Shown here: positions 1 through 6,716 of the stretch, piece by piece
How the letters are laid out: every line of letters begins with the position of its first letter
How positions within the stretch are numbered: the stretch's first letter is position 1
Assembly: GCA_028871265.1 (NCBI GenBank)
Contig: JAGWNR010000025.1
Coordinates: 1 to 7,982, forward strand
Origin: Patescibacteria group bacterium
GTDB lineage: Bacteria; Patescibacteriota; Minisyncoccia; Phycocordibacterales; PALSA-1337
Length of the DNA: 7,982 nucleotides
Reading direction: 5' to 3'
Notes under the pieces: model-generated
Told to the model about the DNA's origin: nothing
Database searches by the model: none
What the model saw: only the letters and a program-made list of their open reading frames with translations
Made by a program: the position numbers and the translations under genes

Positions 1-640
1 GACATTGCTATCGACATTCCAAAGCTTTGGCACGGCATTACCGCCAACGACTCAATTTATTCTAACCACCAGCACTCTATTTCGAGAACACGGCATATTG
101 ATGTTTGTTATTATTGTAGCAACAGGGGTTTTATGGTGGTTGTGGTCAAAAAAACCCTCAGGTAAAAAATTTTTTCACATGTTAACGCTAAAATTACCTA
201 TTATCGGACCGCTGGCTCATGAGGTAAATGCCGCACGCACCGCCAGGACGTTGTCATCTCTGCTACATGCCGGCGTTGAGGTCGTTGAATCAGTCTCTAT
301 TACCGCCGAGGTTATTCAAAATGTTTATTTCAAAAATATCTTGGCCAACGCCATGGAAGCCATCAAAAAAGGCGAGCCGATGTCTAAAATTTTTGAACAG
401 CATGAGAAATTTTATCCGATTTTCTTTTCCGAAATGTTGGCTGTCGGTGAAGAAACCGGCAAAATCGATCAGCTCCTATCAAACGTGGCAACATATTACG
501 AAGACGACGTGGCCGAAAAAACCAAGGATATGTCTACTGTAATTGAGCCTATAATGATTGTAATTATCGGTGCTGCAGTCGGTTTTTTTGCCGTAGCCAT
601 GATCACGCCGATGTATTCACTAGTCAATGCAATACAATAG
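1..640 (+). CDS. pilC: PilC/GspF-family type IV pilus inner-membrane platform protein, C-terminal part (5' end outside window)
   Basis: This is the C-terminal part of the polytopic platform protein of type IV pilus / type II secretion machines. The family sits in the inner membrane, contacts the assembly ATPase and helps extract prepilins. The reading frame is open from base 2; the first possible start (TTG at 5) is only an edge artefact, so the gene begins upstream. About 212 residues are visible. They show a hydrophobic segment (ILMFVIIVATGVLWWLW), then a T2SSF domain with the family pattern LPIIGPL, ARTARTLSSLLHAGVEVVES, N-x-x-F, a GEETG motif and YYEDDV. A final membrane segment, EPIMIVIIGAAVGFFAVAMI, ends in TPMYSL. 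All are typical of the second T2SSF repeat. The stop (TAG 638-640) overlaps the next gene by 14 nt, so the two are probably translationally coupled. Family assignment is strong; PilC versus GspF naming depends on the rest of the locus. Confidence 0.93.
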   Translation, partial: TLLSTFQSFGTALPPTTQFILTTSTLFREHGILMFVIIVATGVLWWLWSKKPSGKKFFHMLTLKLPIIGPLAHEVNAARTARTLSSLLHAGVEVVESVSITAEVIQNVYFKNILANAMEAIKKGEPMSKIFEQHEKFYPIFFSEMLAVGEETGKIDQLLSNVATYYEDDVAEKTKDMSTVIEPIMIVIIGAAVGFFAVAMITPMYSLVNAIQ

Positions 641-2417
641 AAAAAGCAAAATGGAAAAAGCAAAATGGAAAAAATGGAACAAACCTCTAATTTTTTCATT
701 TTCCTTTTTCTCCGGCTTTACCCTGGTTGAGGTAATTATCGGCATTGCCGTTTTTCTATTGGTGGCAACCGCCGGTTACAGTTCATTTGTGGCACTTTTG
801 CGCATGGCCAATGTCAGTCAGGCAAATATTCTGGCGGTTGAATTGGCAGACGAACAGTTTGAAATTATTCGCAATATGCCGTATGTTTCCGTCGGGCTGA
901 CAAACGGAATTCCTAACGGAGTATTGCCACAAACACAAACCTTGGTGCGCGGCGGTTTTACCTTTACCGTAACTTTGGTTATTCGAAATGAAAACTTATC
1001 GACCTCGACTATCCAGGCCTCCAGTAAATTAGTTGAAGTAGATGTCAACTGCGCTTCATGTCAAGGCAGCTTTACACCGGTTTCTCTAACAGGCCAAGTT
1101 TCTCCGGCAAATTTACAATCTGCCGCATCTGGAGGAGCGATTATCGTCAATGTTTTTGACGCCAACGGCAATCCAGTCCAGGGAGCAACGGTTACAATCC
1201 AAAGCGACGCCACATCGTCTGTCCAAGACACTGATACTACTAATAACAACGGCGTCTTGAATGTTATAGGCGTACCGCCGGGGAACACCGTCTATCATAT
1301 TACAGCCACAAAAAATGGTTATTCGACCGATTGGACATCACCAGACGCAACTGTTGTGCAAGGAAACGTCACGACTGTTAGTTTGTCAATCGACAAACTG
1401 AGCGCTTTCACAATCTCTAGTGTGTCGCCAACTTGTAACACAATACCAAATGTTTTGTTTAATTTGTCCGGATCAAAGAAAATCGGTGGGGCTTTAAAAT
1501 ATTCAAAAAATCTATCGACCGGCAATTCAGGAAATTTGGTCTTGAACAATATGGAGTGGGATACCTATAGCCTAAACCCAAACGATACTAATCATGACAC
1601 GAATGGCATTACACCTTTTAGCCCCATTGCCCTCAGTCCTGGAAACAACCAAAATATTCAGCTGGTAGTAGTACCGGCTTCTGAAAACAGTTTGTTAGTG
1701 GCTGTCCTGGATGGTTCGACAAAACTACCACTATCCGGCGCAACAGTACAGCTGAGCGGTGGTGCATACAATCAAACTCAAATGACTGGCCAAGGGTATT
1801 TTGAGCAAACCAATTGGATTGACGGAGCAACTCAAAATGGTTTGTTTGTCGATCAAAATGCATATGCATCCGGCTCAGGAGTCGACACATCGACTTCATC
1901 CGGAGCCGTAGTGCTTCAGAATGACGGAATCGATCCATATAACACCCTAGCCACTGGAACTCTACTGTCATCGATTTTTGATACCGGCACTACCAGCAAT
2001 TTCTATTCACTGAATTGGTTGCCGGCCAACGAACCGCCCCTTTCCGGACCAAATCCTATAGCCTTTCAATTTGCCACAGCGGCCAGCTCTACGGGTCCAT
2101 GGACTTATTTAGGGCCTGACGGCACCACAAATAGCTATTACACTGCTTTGGGCAGCCAAATCAATGCCCCCGGGAATGAATTTGCCAGATACCTGCTGTA
2201 TATGACCACACAAACTGCGACTGTTACTCCGGTAATAAACGATGTGTCGTTTACGTATACATCCGGTTGTATACCGCCGGGACAAGTTTTATTTCAAAAT
2301 ATACCAGCAGGAACATATACTCTAACAATTTCACTAAATGGTTATACTACTTACACTTCCACAATAACTATTAATACCGGCTGGCAATCGCAAACTATTC
2401 CGCTATCCCCTAATTAG
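627..2417 (+). CDS. Large GspI/PilV-like prepilin with stacked carboxypeptidase-regulatory/CnaB-like domains
   Basis: A 596-residue exported pilin-like protein. A basic leader ends at SG30, followed by FTLVEVIIGIAVFLLVATAGY: a prepilin peptidase site (cut G30|F31), Glu35 at +5 and a hydrophobic helix (about 31-52). The next stretch (ANILAVELADEQFEIIRNMPY) resembles GspI/PilV minor pilins. An Ig-like carboxypeptidase-regulatory module follows at about 168-255 (GNPVQGATVTI, NNNGVLNVIGVPPGN, KNGY). A further beta-rich module spans about 258-350 (SPTCNTIPNVLFNLSG to LSPGNNQNIQLVVVP). A third module starts at about 354 (LLVAVLDGSTKLPLSGATVQL) but its last strands appear only at 552-596 (GQVLFQNIPAGTYTLTISL), with about 150 residues inserted between. 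Cysteines are at 142, 145, 270 and 548. At roughly five times the usual GspI length, it may be a surface adhesin carried on the pilus; that role is inferred. ATG 627 overlaps pilC; ATG 651 (Met9) is an alternative start, and neither has a clear Shine-Dalgarno sequence. Confidence 0.87.
   Translation: MQYNRKSKMEKAKWKKWNKPLIFSFSFFSGFTLVEVIIGIAVFLLVATAGYSSFVALLRMANVSQANILAVELADEQFEIIRNMPYVSVGLTNGIPNGVLPQTQTLVRGGFTFTVTLVIRNENLSTSTIQASSKLVEVDVNCASCQGSFTPVSLTGQVSPANLQSAASGGAIIVNVFDANGNPVQGATVTIQSDATSSVQDTDTTNNNGVLNVIGVPPGNTVYHITATKNGYSTDWTSPDATVVQGNVTTVSLSIDKLSAFTISSVSPTCNTIPNVLFNLSGSKKIGGALKYSKNLSTGNSGNLVLNNMEWDTYSLNPNDTNHDTNGITPFSPIALSPGNNQNIQLVVVPASENSLLVAVLDGSTKLPLSGATVQLSGGAYNQTQMTGQGYFEQTNWIDGATQNGLFVDQNAYASGSGVDTSTSSGAVVLQNDGIDPYNTLATGTLLSSIFDTGTTSNFYSLNWLPANEPPLSGPNPIAFQFATAASSTGPWTYLGPDGTTNSYYTALGSQINAPGNEFARYLLYMTTQTATVTPVINDVSFTYTSGCIPPGQVLFQNIPAGTYTLTISLNGYTTYTSTITINTGWQSQTIPLSPN
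641..668 (+). repeat. Tandem duplication of a 14-bp unit at the start of the first prepilin gene
   Basis: Two perfect adjacent copies of AAAAAGCAAAATGG lie at 641-654 and 655-668, followed by a partial third (AAAAAATGG). The unit is not a multiple of three, so the copies are read in different frames within the basic leader peptide. Each copy carries an ATG; only the one at 651 is in frame with the prepilin. Confidence 0.85.
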
Positions 2418-2437
2418 AAACAAAACAAAGATAGAAA

Positions 2438-2455
2438 TGCGGTAAAATAACAATC
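2438..2455 (+). promoter_or_regulatory. Predicted leaderless promoter of the second prepilin gene
   Basis: A -10 hexamer TAAAAT (2443-2448) lies 7 nt before ATG 2456, with an upstream TG at 2438-2439. A start 7-8 nt after the hexamer would put the transcript's 5' end at the start codon. No Shine-Dalgarno sequence is present and I see no convincing -35. The spacing matches the elements before tpiA and the HIT gene. Confidence 0.5.
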
Positions 2456-3112
2456 ATGCACAGAAAAAACCGATTATTTTTTAGAAATTACCCACCGCTT
2501 TCGTCTTTAAAATTTCACTCCGGTTTTTCTCTGGTTGAGGTTCTCATCTCATTGGCTATTTTTGTTGCGGTGATCGTGGCACTTGGGACTTTTGAAGTTA
2601 GTATTTTTTCGAACCAACAGAGTACCTCTGGTTCTTTTAACGCCGCTCAAAATGCACAAATAATACTTAAAACAATGCTCACCGAACTGCGTGACGCTTC
2701 ACCGGCTCAAAATGGCGCTTATACCATATCCACGGCCGGAACTTCAACTATTTCTTTCTTTTCCGATCCGGATAATGACGGTCAGGCGGAGGAGATAACT
2801 TATTCTTTGTTGAAAGGAACGCTATACCGTGCCGTAATTCAACCATCCGGTTCGCCGGCAACATACAATCCAGCGAGCCAATCGACTTCAACAATATTTG
2901 TCGGCGTACAAAATGCTTCATCAACACCGGTTTTTCAATATTTTGATCAAAATTACACCGGTACCAGTTCACCATTAACATTGCCAATAAACATATCTGC
3001 TATCAGATTGGTTGAAATAACTTTGACCACTAACGCCGGCTCAACAAAATCACCGCAACCGCGCTCTTATACCACCCAAATCAGCCTGCGTAACTTGAAA
3101 ACAAACCTATGA
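2456..3112 (+). CDS. GspJ/PilW-like minor prepilin
   Basis: A 218-residue protein with a 23-residue basic leader (several Lys/Arg) ending in HSG. It is followed by FSLVEVLISLAIFVAVIVAL, a class III prepilin signal with cleavage G23|F24 and Glu28 at +5. The hydrophobic helix (24-45) would anchor the subunit in the membrane before assembly and form the pilus core afterwards. The body contains NAAQNAQIILKTMLTELRDAS, then a strand region with FFSDPDNDGQAEEITYSLLKGTLYRAV. Such a polar acidic stretch running into Y-x-L...G-x-L-x-R is typical of GspJ/PilW-type minor pilins. It starts 38 nt after the large prepilin gene behind a probable leaderless promoter. It ends in a 4-nt ATGA overlap with the next gene, implying coupled translation. 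Prepilin assignment is firm; GspJ/PilW placement is by sequence feel and gene order. Confidence 0.88.
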   Translation: MHRKNRLFFRNYPPLSSLKFHSGFSLVEVLISLAIFVAVIVALGTFEVSIFSNQQSTSGSFNAAQNAQIILKTMLTELRDASPAQNGAYTISTAGTSTISFFSDPDNDGQAEEITYSLLKGTLYRAVIQPSGSPATYNPASQSTSTIFVGVQNASSTPVFQYFDQNYTGTSSPLTLPINISAIRLVEITLTTNAGSTKSPQPRSYTTQISLRNLKTNL

Positions 3113-4695
3113 TGAAAAAAACAAAGTTTAAAGTAAAAAACACAAAATTTGAAAATGGAGACATCTTAGTTTCGGCTTTGGTTTTTGCGGCGGTAGCACT
3201 GACCATAATAGTTAGCATGGCCAATTGGGGGGCGGCCATACTATCGGGTATTCGCACCACCGCCACCAAAGAACAAGGTTTCCAGATCGCCGAGGCCGGT
3301 ATTGACTATTACCGCTGGCATTTGGCGCAATATCCGACCGATTATAAAGACGGTACCGCCACATCTGGACCTTATTATCATAGTTTTTATGATAAAAATA
3401 ATAACATTATAGGCGGTTATTCACTATCAATTGTGCCACCACCGTTAGGCTCAACCAAGGTCGTTATTACTTCTACAGCCACAACAACAGCCAATCCGGG
3501 TATTAAAAAAATAGTCCAAGCCACCTTGGCCGAACCGTCACTGGCTCAATATGCAGTAGTAGCAAATGACTATATGCGCTTTGGGGCAGGCACCACAATA
3601 AACGGACCGATTACTTCAAATCATGGCATTCATTTTGATACCGGCGCTGTGGCAAACAACGTAATTTCCAGTGCTTTGGCTACTGACACAGACCCGGATA
3701 GCGGACAAACTGAATGGGGAGTTTGGACTGATGCCGATCCTGCATACAATATACACACCTCGCCACCGACAAATTCTCAGGGTGTTTTTCTCGCCGGCAG
3801 ACAATATCCCGTGCCGGCAATTGACTTTACCGGACTTACCCTTAATCTGGCAAACTTAAAATCACTAGCCGATTCTACCGGTTATGATTTTGCAAAATCA
3901 AAATATACTTCCGGACATTCCACAAAAAATGGGGTAGGCTACCATATGGTTTTAAGTCCGCCGAATATTTCTTATCCAAATGGTTATTTCACTCTGTATG
4001 TAGTTACAGCCACAGTCAATCCGCCTAATTGGTGTGGTAATGATTATACGGCTCAGAACCAAGCCCAATGGGGAACTTGGAGTATTCAGTCTGAAACACC
4101 ATATACCCTGGGCGGTAAATCAAACGGTATTTATGCGATTCCTTCTAACGGAATTATTTTCTTCCAAGACAACGTTTGGGTAGACGGCCAAATAAATAAT
4201 GAACGTCTAACAATTGCCACCGGCATACTACCTGATCCTGGACCTTCTGGTGAACCGTCAATCAATGTTGGCGGGGTCAATCCTGATGATAACGGCAATC
4301 TCCTATACACCAATTTTAACGGCAATGATACTATTGGTCTCATCGCTCAAGGAAATATAAATGTGCCACTGGCCAGTCCGGATACAGTTACTATAGATGC
4401 CGCTCTCATGGCTGAAAATGGTCGGGTAGGTCGTTACTATTATTCTTCATATTGCACTTTATCAGATCCAAAATATCCTAGTAATTCCAGTAATCGGTAC
4501 TATTACACTAGATCAATTCTGAACAATATCGGTATGATTGCCACAAACGAACGTTATGGTTTTGCCTATACAGACAATACTGGCTACGACACCAGGAATC
4601 TAGACTATGATGGCAATCTATTGTACAGTCCGCCACCAAATTTTCCTCTAGCTTCTACCCAATACCAAACCGTTTCTTGGAAGCAGCTACAATAA
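3109..4695 (+). CDS. PilX/GspK-like large pilin-type protein, lacking Glu at +5
   Basis: A 528-residue protein beginning with a Lys-rich leader (to NG17) and a hydrophobic segment DILVSALVFAAVALTIIVSM (18-37), then AAILSGIRT and AEAGIDYYRWHL. The small-residue AEAG motif after the helix is characteristic of PilX/GspK-type minor pilins. The usual Glu at +5 is Ser22, and the residue after the presumed cleavage glycine is Asp, not Phe/Met. GspK-type subunits are also large and lack Glu5. The remainder is Gly/Asn/Thr-rich and predicted beta-rich. It includes NDYMRFGAGTTINGPITSN (153-171), DNVWVDGQINNERLTIATG (354-372) and NDTIGLIAQGNINVPL (406-421), a pattern seen in C-terminal domains of PilX-like proteins whose function I cannot name. 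The start overlaps the preceding stop (ATGATG; two adjacent ATGs at 3109 and 3112). It is probably the third subunit of the minor pilin set. Confidence 0.82.
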   Translation: MMKKTKFKVKNTKFENGDILVSALVFAAVALTIIVSMANWGAAILSGIRTTATKEQGFQIAEAGIDYYRWHLAQYPTDYKDGTATSGPYYHSFYDKNNNIIGGYSLSIVPPPLGSTKVVITSTATTTANPGIKKIVQATLAEPSLAQYAVVANDYMRFGAGTTINGPITSNHGIHFDTGAVANNVISSALATDTDPDSGQTEWGVWTDADPAYNIHTSPPTNSQGVFLAGRQYPVPAIDFTGLTLNLANLKSLADSTGYDFAKSKYTSGHSTKNGVGYHMVLSPPNISYPNGYFTLYVVTATVNPPNWCGNDYTAQNQAQWGTWSIQSETPYTLGGKSNGIYAIPSNGIIFFQDNVWVDGQINNERLTIATGILPDPGPSGEPSINVGGVNPDDNGNLLYTNFNGNDTIGLIAQGNINVPLASPDTVTIDAALMAENGRVGRYYYSSYCTLSDPKYPSNSSNRYYYTRSILNNIGMIATNERYGFAYTDNTGYDTRNLDYDGNLLYSPPPNFPLASTQYQTVSWKQLQ

Positions 4696-4701
4696 CAACA
4701 A

Positions 4702-4718
4702 TGTGCTAGAATAGTCGC
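4702..4718 (+). promoter_or_regulatory. Predicted extended -10, leaderless promoter of tpiA
   Basis: TGTGC followed by TAGAAT (4707-4712) forms an extended -10 (TG, one base, hexamer). It ends 6 nt before ATG 4719, so initiation at the usual distance would fall on the A of the start codon. No Shine-Dalgarno sequence lies between the end of the PilX-like gene (4695) and tpiA. There is no terminator in this 23-nt gap, so read-through from the pilus genes is also possible. Confidence 0.6.
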
Positions 4719-5480
4719 ATGTCCAAAAAATTACTAGTCGGCAATTGGAAAATGAATCCGCAAACATCGGACGATGCCAAACGTATTTTTGCTTCCTATA
4801 AAAAAATTTCCGTCAAAATCTCTAAAACAGTTCTGATCGCTTGCCCGCCTTTTGTATATTTACCTCTGGTTTCATTGACCAAAGGCCAAAAAAAAGTTTT
4901 ATCCGGTGCCCAAGACATGTTTTTCGAGAGTGAAGGAGCCTATACCGGAGAAATTAGTCCGCGCATGCTCAAAAATTTGGGTGCCTCACATGTGATCATA
5001 GGTCATTCGGAGAGACGCAACAAAATGGGTGAAACGGACGAAATAGTTTCCAAAAAAACTATCGCTGCATCTGTAGCAGGTCTCATACCAATAATTTGTG
5101 TTGGTGAAGCCACACATGATAACGATGGTGCCTATTTGGAATTTTTGCGAAATCAAATCAAAGCATCGCTATCGGGATTGCCGATAGCGGCGGCAAAAAA
5201 AATCATAATAGCCTACGAACCTATTTGGGCCATAGGCGCGGCTGAAGCCATGAAACCAGAAGACATTCGCGAAACAGCCCTTTTTATCAAAAAGGTTTTT
5301 GCCGACATTTTCGGTCAGGAGGTGGCGCTGAATTTACCGGTACTCTATGGCGGTTCGGTCAATTGGCGTAATGCAGCGGATATTTTAAGTATCGGTCAAG
5401 TCGACGGTTTTCTGGTCGGCCGTGAGAGTGTCAATGTGCCGGGCTTTATAGAATTGGCCAAAGCGATGGATCAAGTATAA
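4719..5480 (+). CDS. tpiA: Triosephosphate isomerase
   Basis: A cytosolic TIM-barrel enzyme interconverting dihydroxyacetone phosphate and glyceraldehyde 3-phosphate in glycolysis. Its 253 residues match the family length. Active-site elements are present: GNWKMN (Lys11), GAQDMFFESEGAYTGEISPRM written in part as TGEISPRM, IIGHSERR (His96 catalytic acid, Glu98), ICVGE (Cys127), AYEPIWAIG (Glu167, catalytic base) and the phosphate-binding YGGSVN (210-215). The mobile lid after WAIG reads AAEAMKPED rather than the common TGKxAT. The last phosphate loop reads DGFLVGRESV instead of the usual LVGGAS. Both differ from the textbook sequence but leave the catalytic residues intact, so the enzyme is probably active. 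It is followed after 12 nt by pgk, its neighbour in the same pathway. The start at 4719 is fixed by the N-terminal Lys-rich strand and the -10 element just upstream. Confidence 0.97.
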   Translation: MSKKLLVGNWKMNPQTSDDAKRIFASYKKISVKISKTVLIACPPFVYLPLVSLTKGQKKVLSGAQDMFFESEGAYTGEISPRMLKNLGASHVIIGHSERRNKMGETDEIVSKKTIAASVAGLIPIICVGEATHDNDGAYLEFLRNQIKASLSGLPIAAAKKIIIAYEPIWAIGAAEAMKPEDIRETALFIKKVFADIFGQEVALNLPVLYGGSVNWRNAADILSIGQVDGFLVGRESVNVPGFIELAKAMDQV

Positions 5481-5481
5481 T
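5454..5481 (+). promoter_or_regulatory. Possible internal promoter for pgk
   Basis: A perfect -10 hexamer TATAAT (5476-5481) spans the tpiA stop codon. A partial -35, TTGGCC (5454-5459, 4 of 6 matches), lies 16 nt upstream. Initiation near 5488 would leave only about 5 nt before ATG 5493. In AT-rich DNA such a hexamer can occur by chance, and pgk may simply be cotranscribed with tpiA. Confidence 0.4.
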
Positions 5482-5492
5482 TAAAAGAAAGA

Positions 5493-6683
5493 ATGAAGAA
5501 GATAGAAACAGAAAATAGAATGAAAAATATTAATGAAGCCCCAATTTCTGCCGGTGCCAGAATACTTTTGCGAGCCGATTTCAATGTACCCATCCAAAAC
5601 GGCAAAGTAGTTGATGATTTTAGAATCAGGAAAACCCAGGAAACGCTGGACTATTTGAAAGAAAAAAACACAATCGTCACAGTCGTAAGTCATATTGAGA
5701 ATTCTACATCTAGCGGAATAAAACCGACCCTGAAACCGGTTGTACAAATATTGAATGAACTTGGTTATCCTTGCGAATTCAGCGAAACAATTGAAGCGGC
5801 CCGAGAACTTTCTTTAAAAAAATCAAAAGAGAAAAAATTCGCTCTCATTCTCCTTGAAAATATTAGAAACTATCATGGCGAAACAAAAAACGATCCGGAC
5901 TTTGCCAAAGAATTGGCTACACTGGGTAATATTTATATAAATGATGCATTCTCTGTATCGCACCGCGCGCACGCTTCGATTGTCGGCGTGCCTGCGCTTT
6001 TGCCACACTTTGCCGGTTTTCAATTGGCGCGTGAAGTCGACAATTTGTCACGTGCATTCAATCCTTTGCATCCATTTTTATTTATTCTGGGCGGCGCAAA
6101 ATTTGACACCAAACTGCCGCTGGTTAAAAAATTTCTAGATAAAGCCGATACCATTTTCATCGGCGGCGCCTTGGCAAACGATTTTTTCAAGGCCAAGGGT
6201 CTAGAGGTCGGCCAATCGACCGTCTCGACAAGCTCAATAGATTTTGACGGATTGCTTTCAAATGAAAAAATAATGCTGCCAAACGATTTGATTGTCGACG
6301 GCACCGGAGAACAAAAAATTTCCAGTCCTTTGGACGTTTTACCGACCGAAAAAATCCTGGATGCCGGACCGGAAACACTAGAAGAATTAAGAGGCAAAAT
6401 AAATTCGGCCAAATTTATACTTTGGAATGGGCCACTAGGCAATTATGAAAATGGCTACAAAGAACCGACACACGAGGTCGCCCGCATGATTGCCACAGCC
6501 ACAAAAAACGGTGCCGAATCCATGATTGGGGGAGGTGACACCTTGGCGGCTATCACGGAACTCAAATCAACTACCGGCGAATCACTGGAAAATTCCTTCA
6601 CTTTCGTCTCCACCGGCGGTGGCGCTATGCTGGATTTTCTGGCAAAAGGGTCATTGCCGGGAATTGACGCGCTCAATAGTTAG
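5493..6683 (+). CDS. pgk: Phosphoglycerate kinase
   Basis: A cytosolic two-lobed kinase converting 1,3-bisphosphoglycerate and ADP to 3-phosphoglycerate and ATP. Its 396 residues are near the usual length. The N-lobe shows RADFNVP (Asp29, Asn31), DDFRIR (Arg44), SH67, LLENIRNYHGET (Arg125), NDAF and HRAHAS (Arg158). The C-lobe shows GGAKFDTK (Lys203, Lys207), FIGGALANDF, WNGPLGNYE (Glu319, nucleotide ribose contact), IGGGDT (345-350) and STGGGAMLDFL. The substrate-site SHLGRP motif reads SHIENS here, so the arginine that normally follows His by three positions is Asn70. The other 3-phosphoglycerate contacts are kept, so activity is likely. Two starts are possible: ATG 5493 or ATG 5520 (Met10), the latter giving a more usual N-terminus. 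Neither has a strong Shine-Dalgarno sequence (AAAGAAAG before 5493). It follows tpiA by 12 nt and probably shares its transcript. Confidence 0.97.
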   Translation: MKKIETENRMKNINEAPISAGARILLRADFNVPIQNGKVVDDFRIRKTQETLDYLKEKNTIVTVVSHIENSTSSGIKPTLKPVVQILNELGYPCEFSETIEAARELSLKKSKEKKFALILLENIRNYHGETKNDPDFAKELATLGNIYINDAFSVSHRAHASIVGVPALLPHFAGFQLAREVDNLSRAFNPLHPFLFILGGAKFDTKLPLVKKFLDKADTIFIGGALANDFFKAKGLEVGQSTVSTSSIDFDGLLSNEKIMLPNDLIVDGTGEQKISSPLDVLPTEKILDAGPETLEELRGKINSAKFILWNGPLGNYENGYKEPTHEVARMIATATKNGAESMIGGGDTLAAITELKSTTGESLENSFTFVSTGGGAMLDFLAKGSLPGIDALNS

Positions 6684-6692
6684 TGATAGTTT
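6664..6692 (+). promoter_or_regulatory. Possible promoter for the 71-aa protein gene
   Basis: TTGACG (6664-6669, 5 of 6 matches to the -35 consensus) lies inside the last pgk codons. A 17-nt spacer ends in TGA, followed by a weak -10, TAGTTT (6687-6692). Initiation near 6699 would give a short leader that includes the Shine-Dalgarno sequence. The weak hexamer keeps confidence low. Confidence 0.3.
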
Positions 6693-6703
6693 CAAAAGCA
6701 GAG

Positions 6704-6709
6704 AAAGGA
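6704..6709 (+). promoter_or_regulatory. Shine-Dalgarno sequence of the 71-aa protein gene
   Basis: AAAGGA lies 7 nt before ATG 6717. It is the only well-placed Shine-Dalgarno sequence I see in the window, and it selects this start over the ATG at 6712, which hits a stop after two codons. Confidence 0.65.
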
Positions 6710-6716
6710 ATATGTT

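Noticed and set aside
1633..1971. 112-aa open frame on the minus strand
   Set aside because: It is antisense to the large prepilin, with a composition typical of a reverse-frame shadow.
3110..3112. UGA recoding as glycine, as in some Patescibacteria
   Set aside because: TGA acts as a stop for the second prepilin, in an ATGA overlap with the next gene, and no recognised gene needs an in-frame TGA.
6020..6442. 140-aa open frame on the minus strand
   Set aside because: It lies entirely antisense within pgk, whose family motifs are unmistakable. It has no promoter or ribosome site of its own and its protein is unlike any domain I know.
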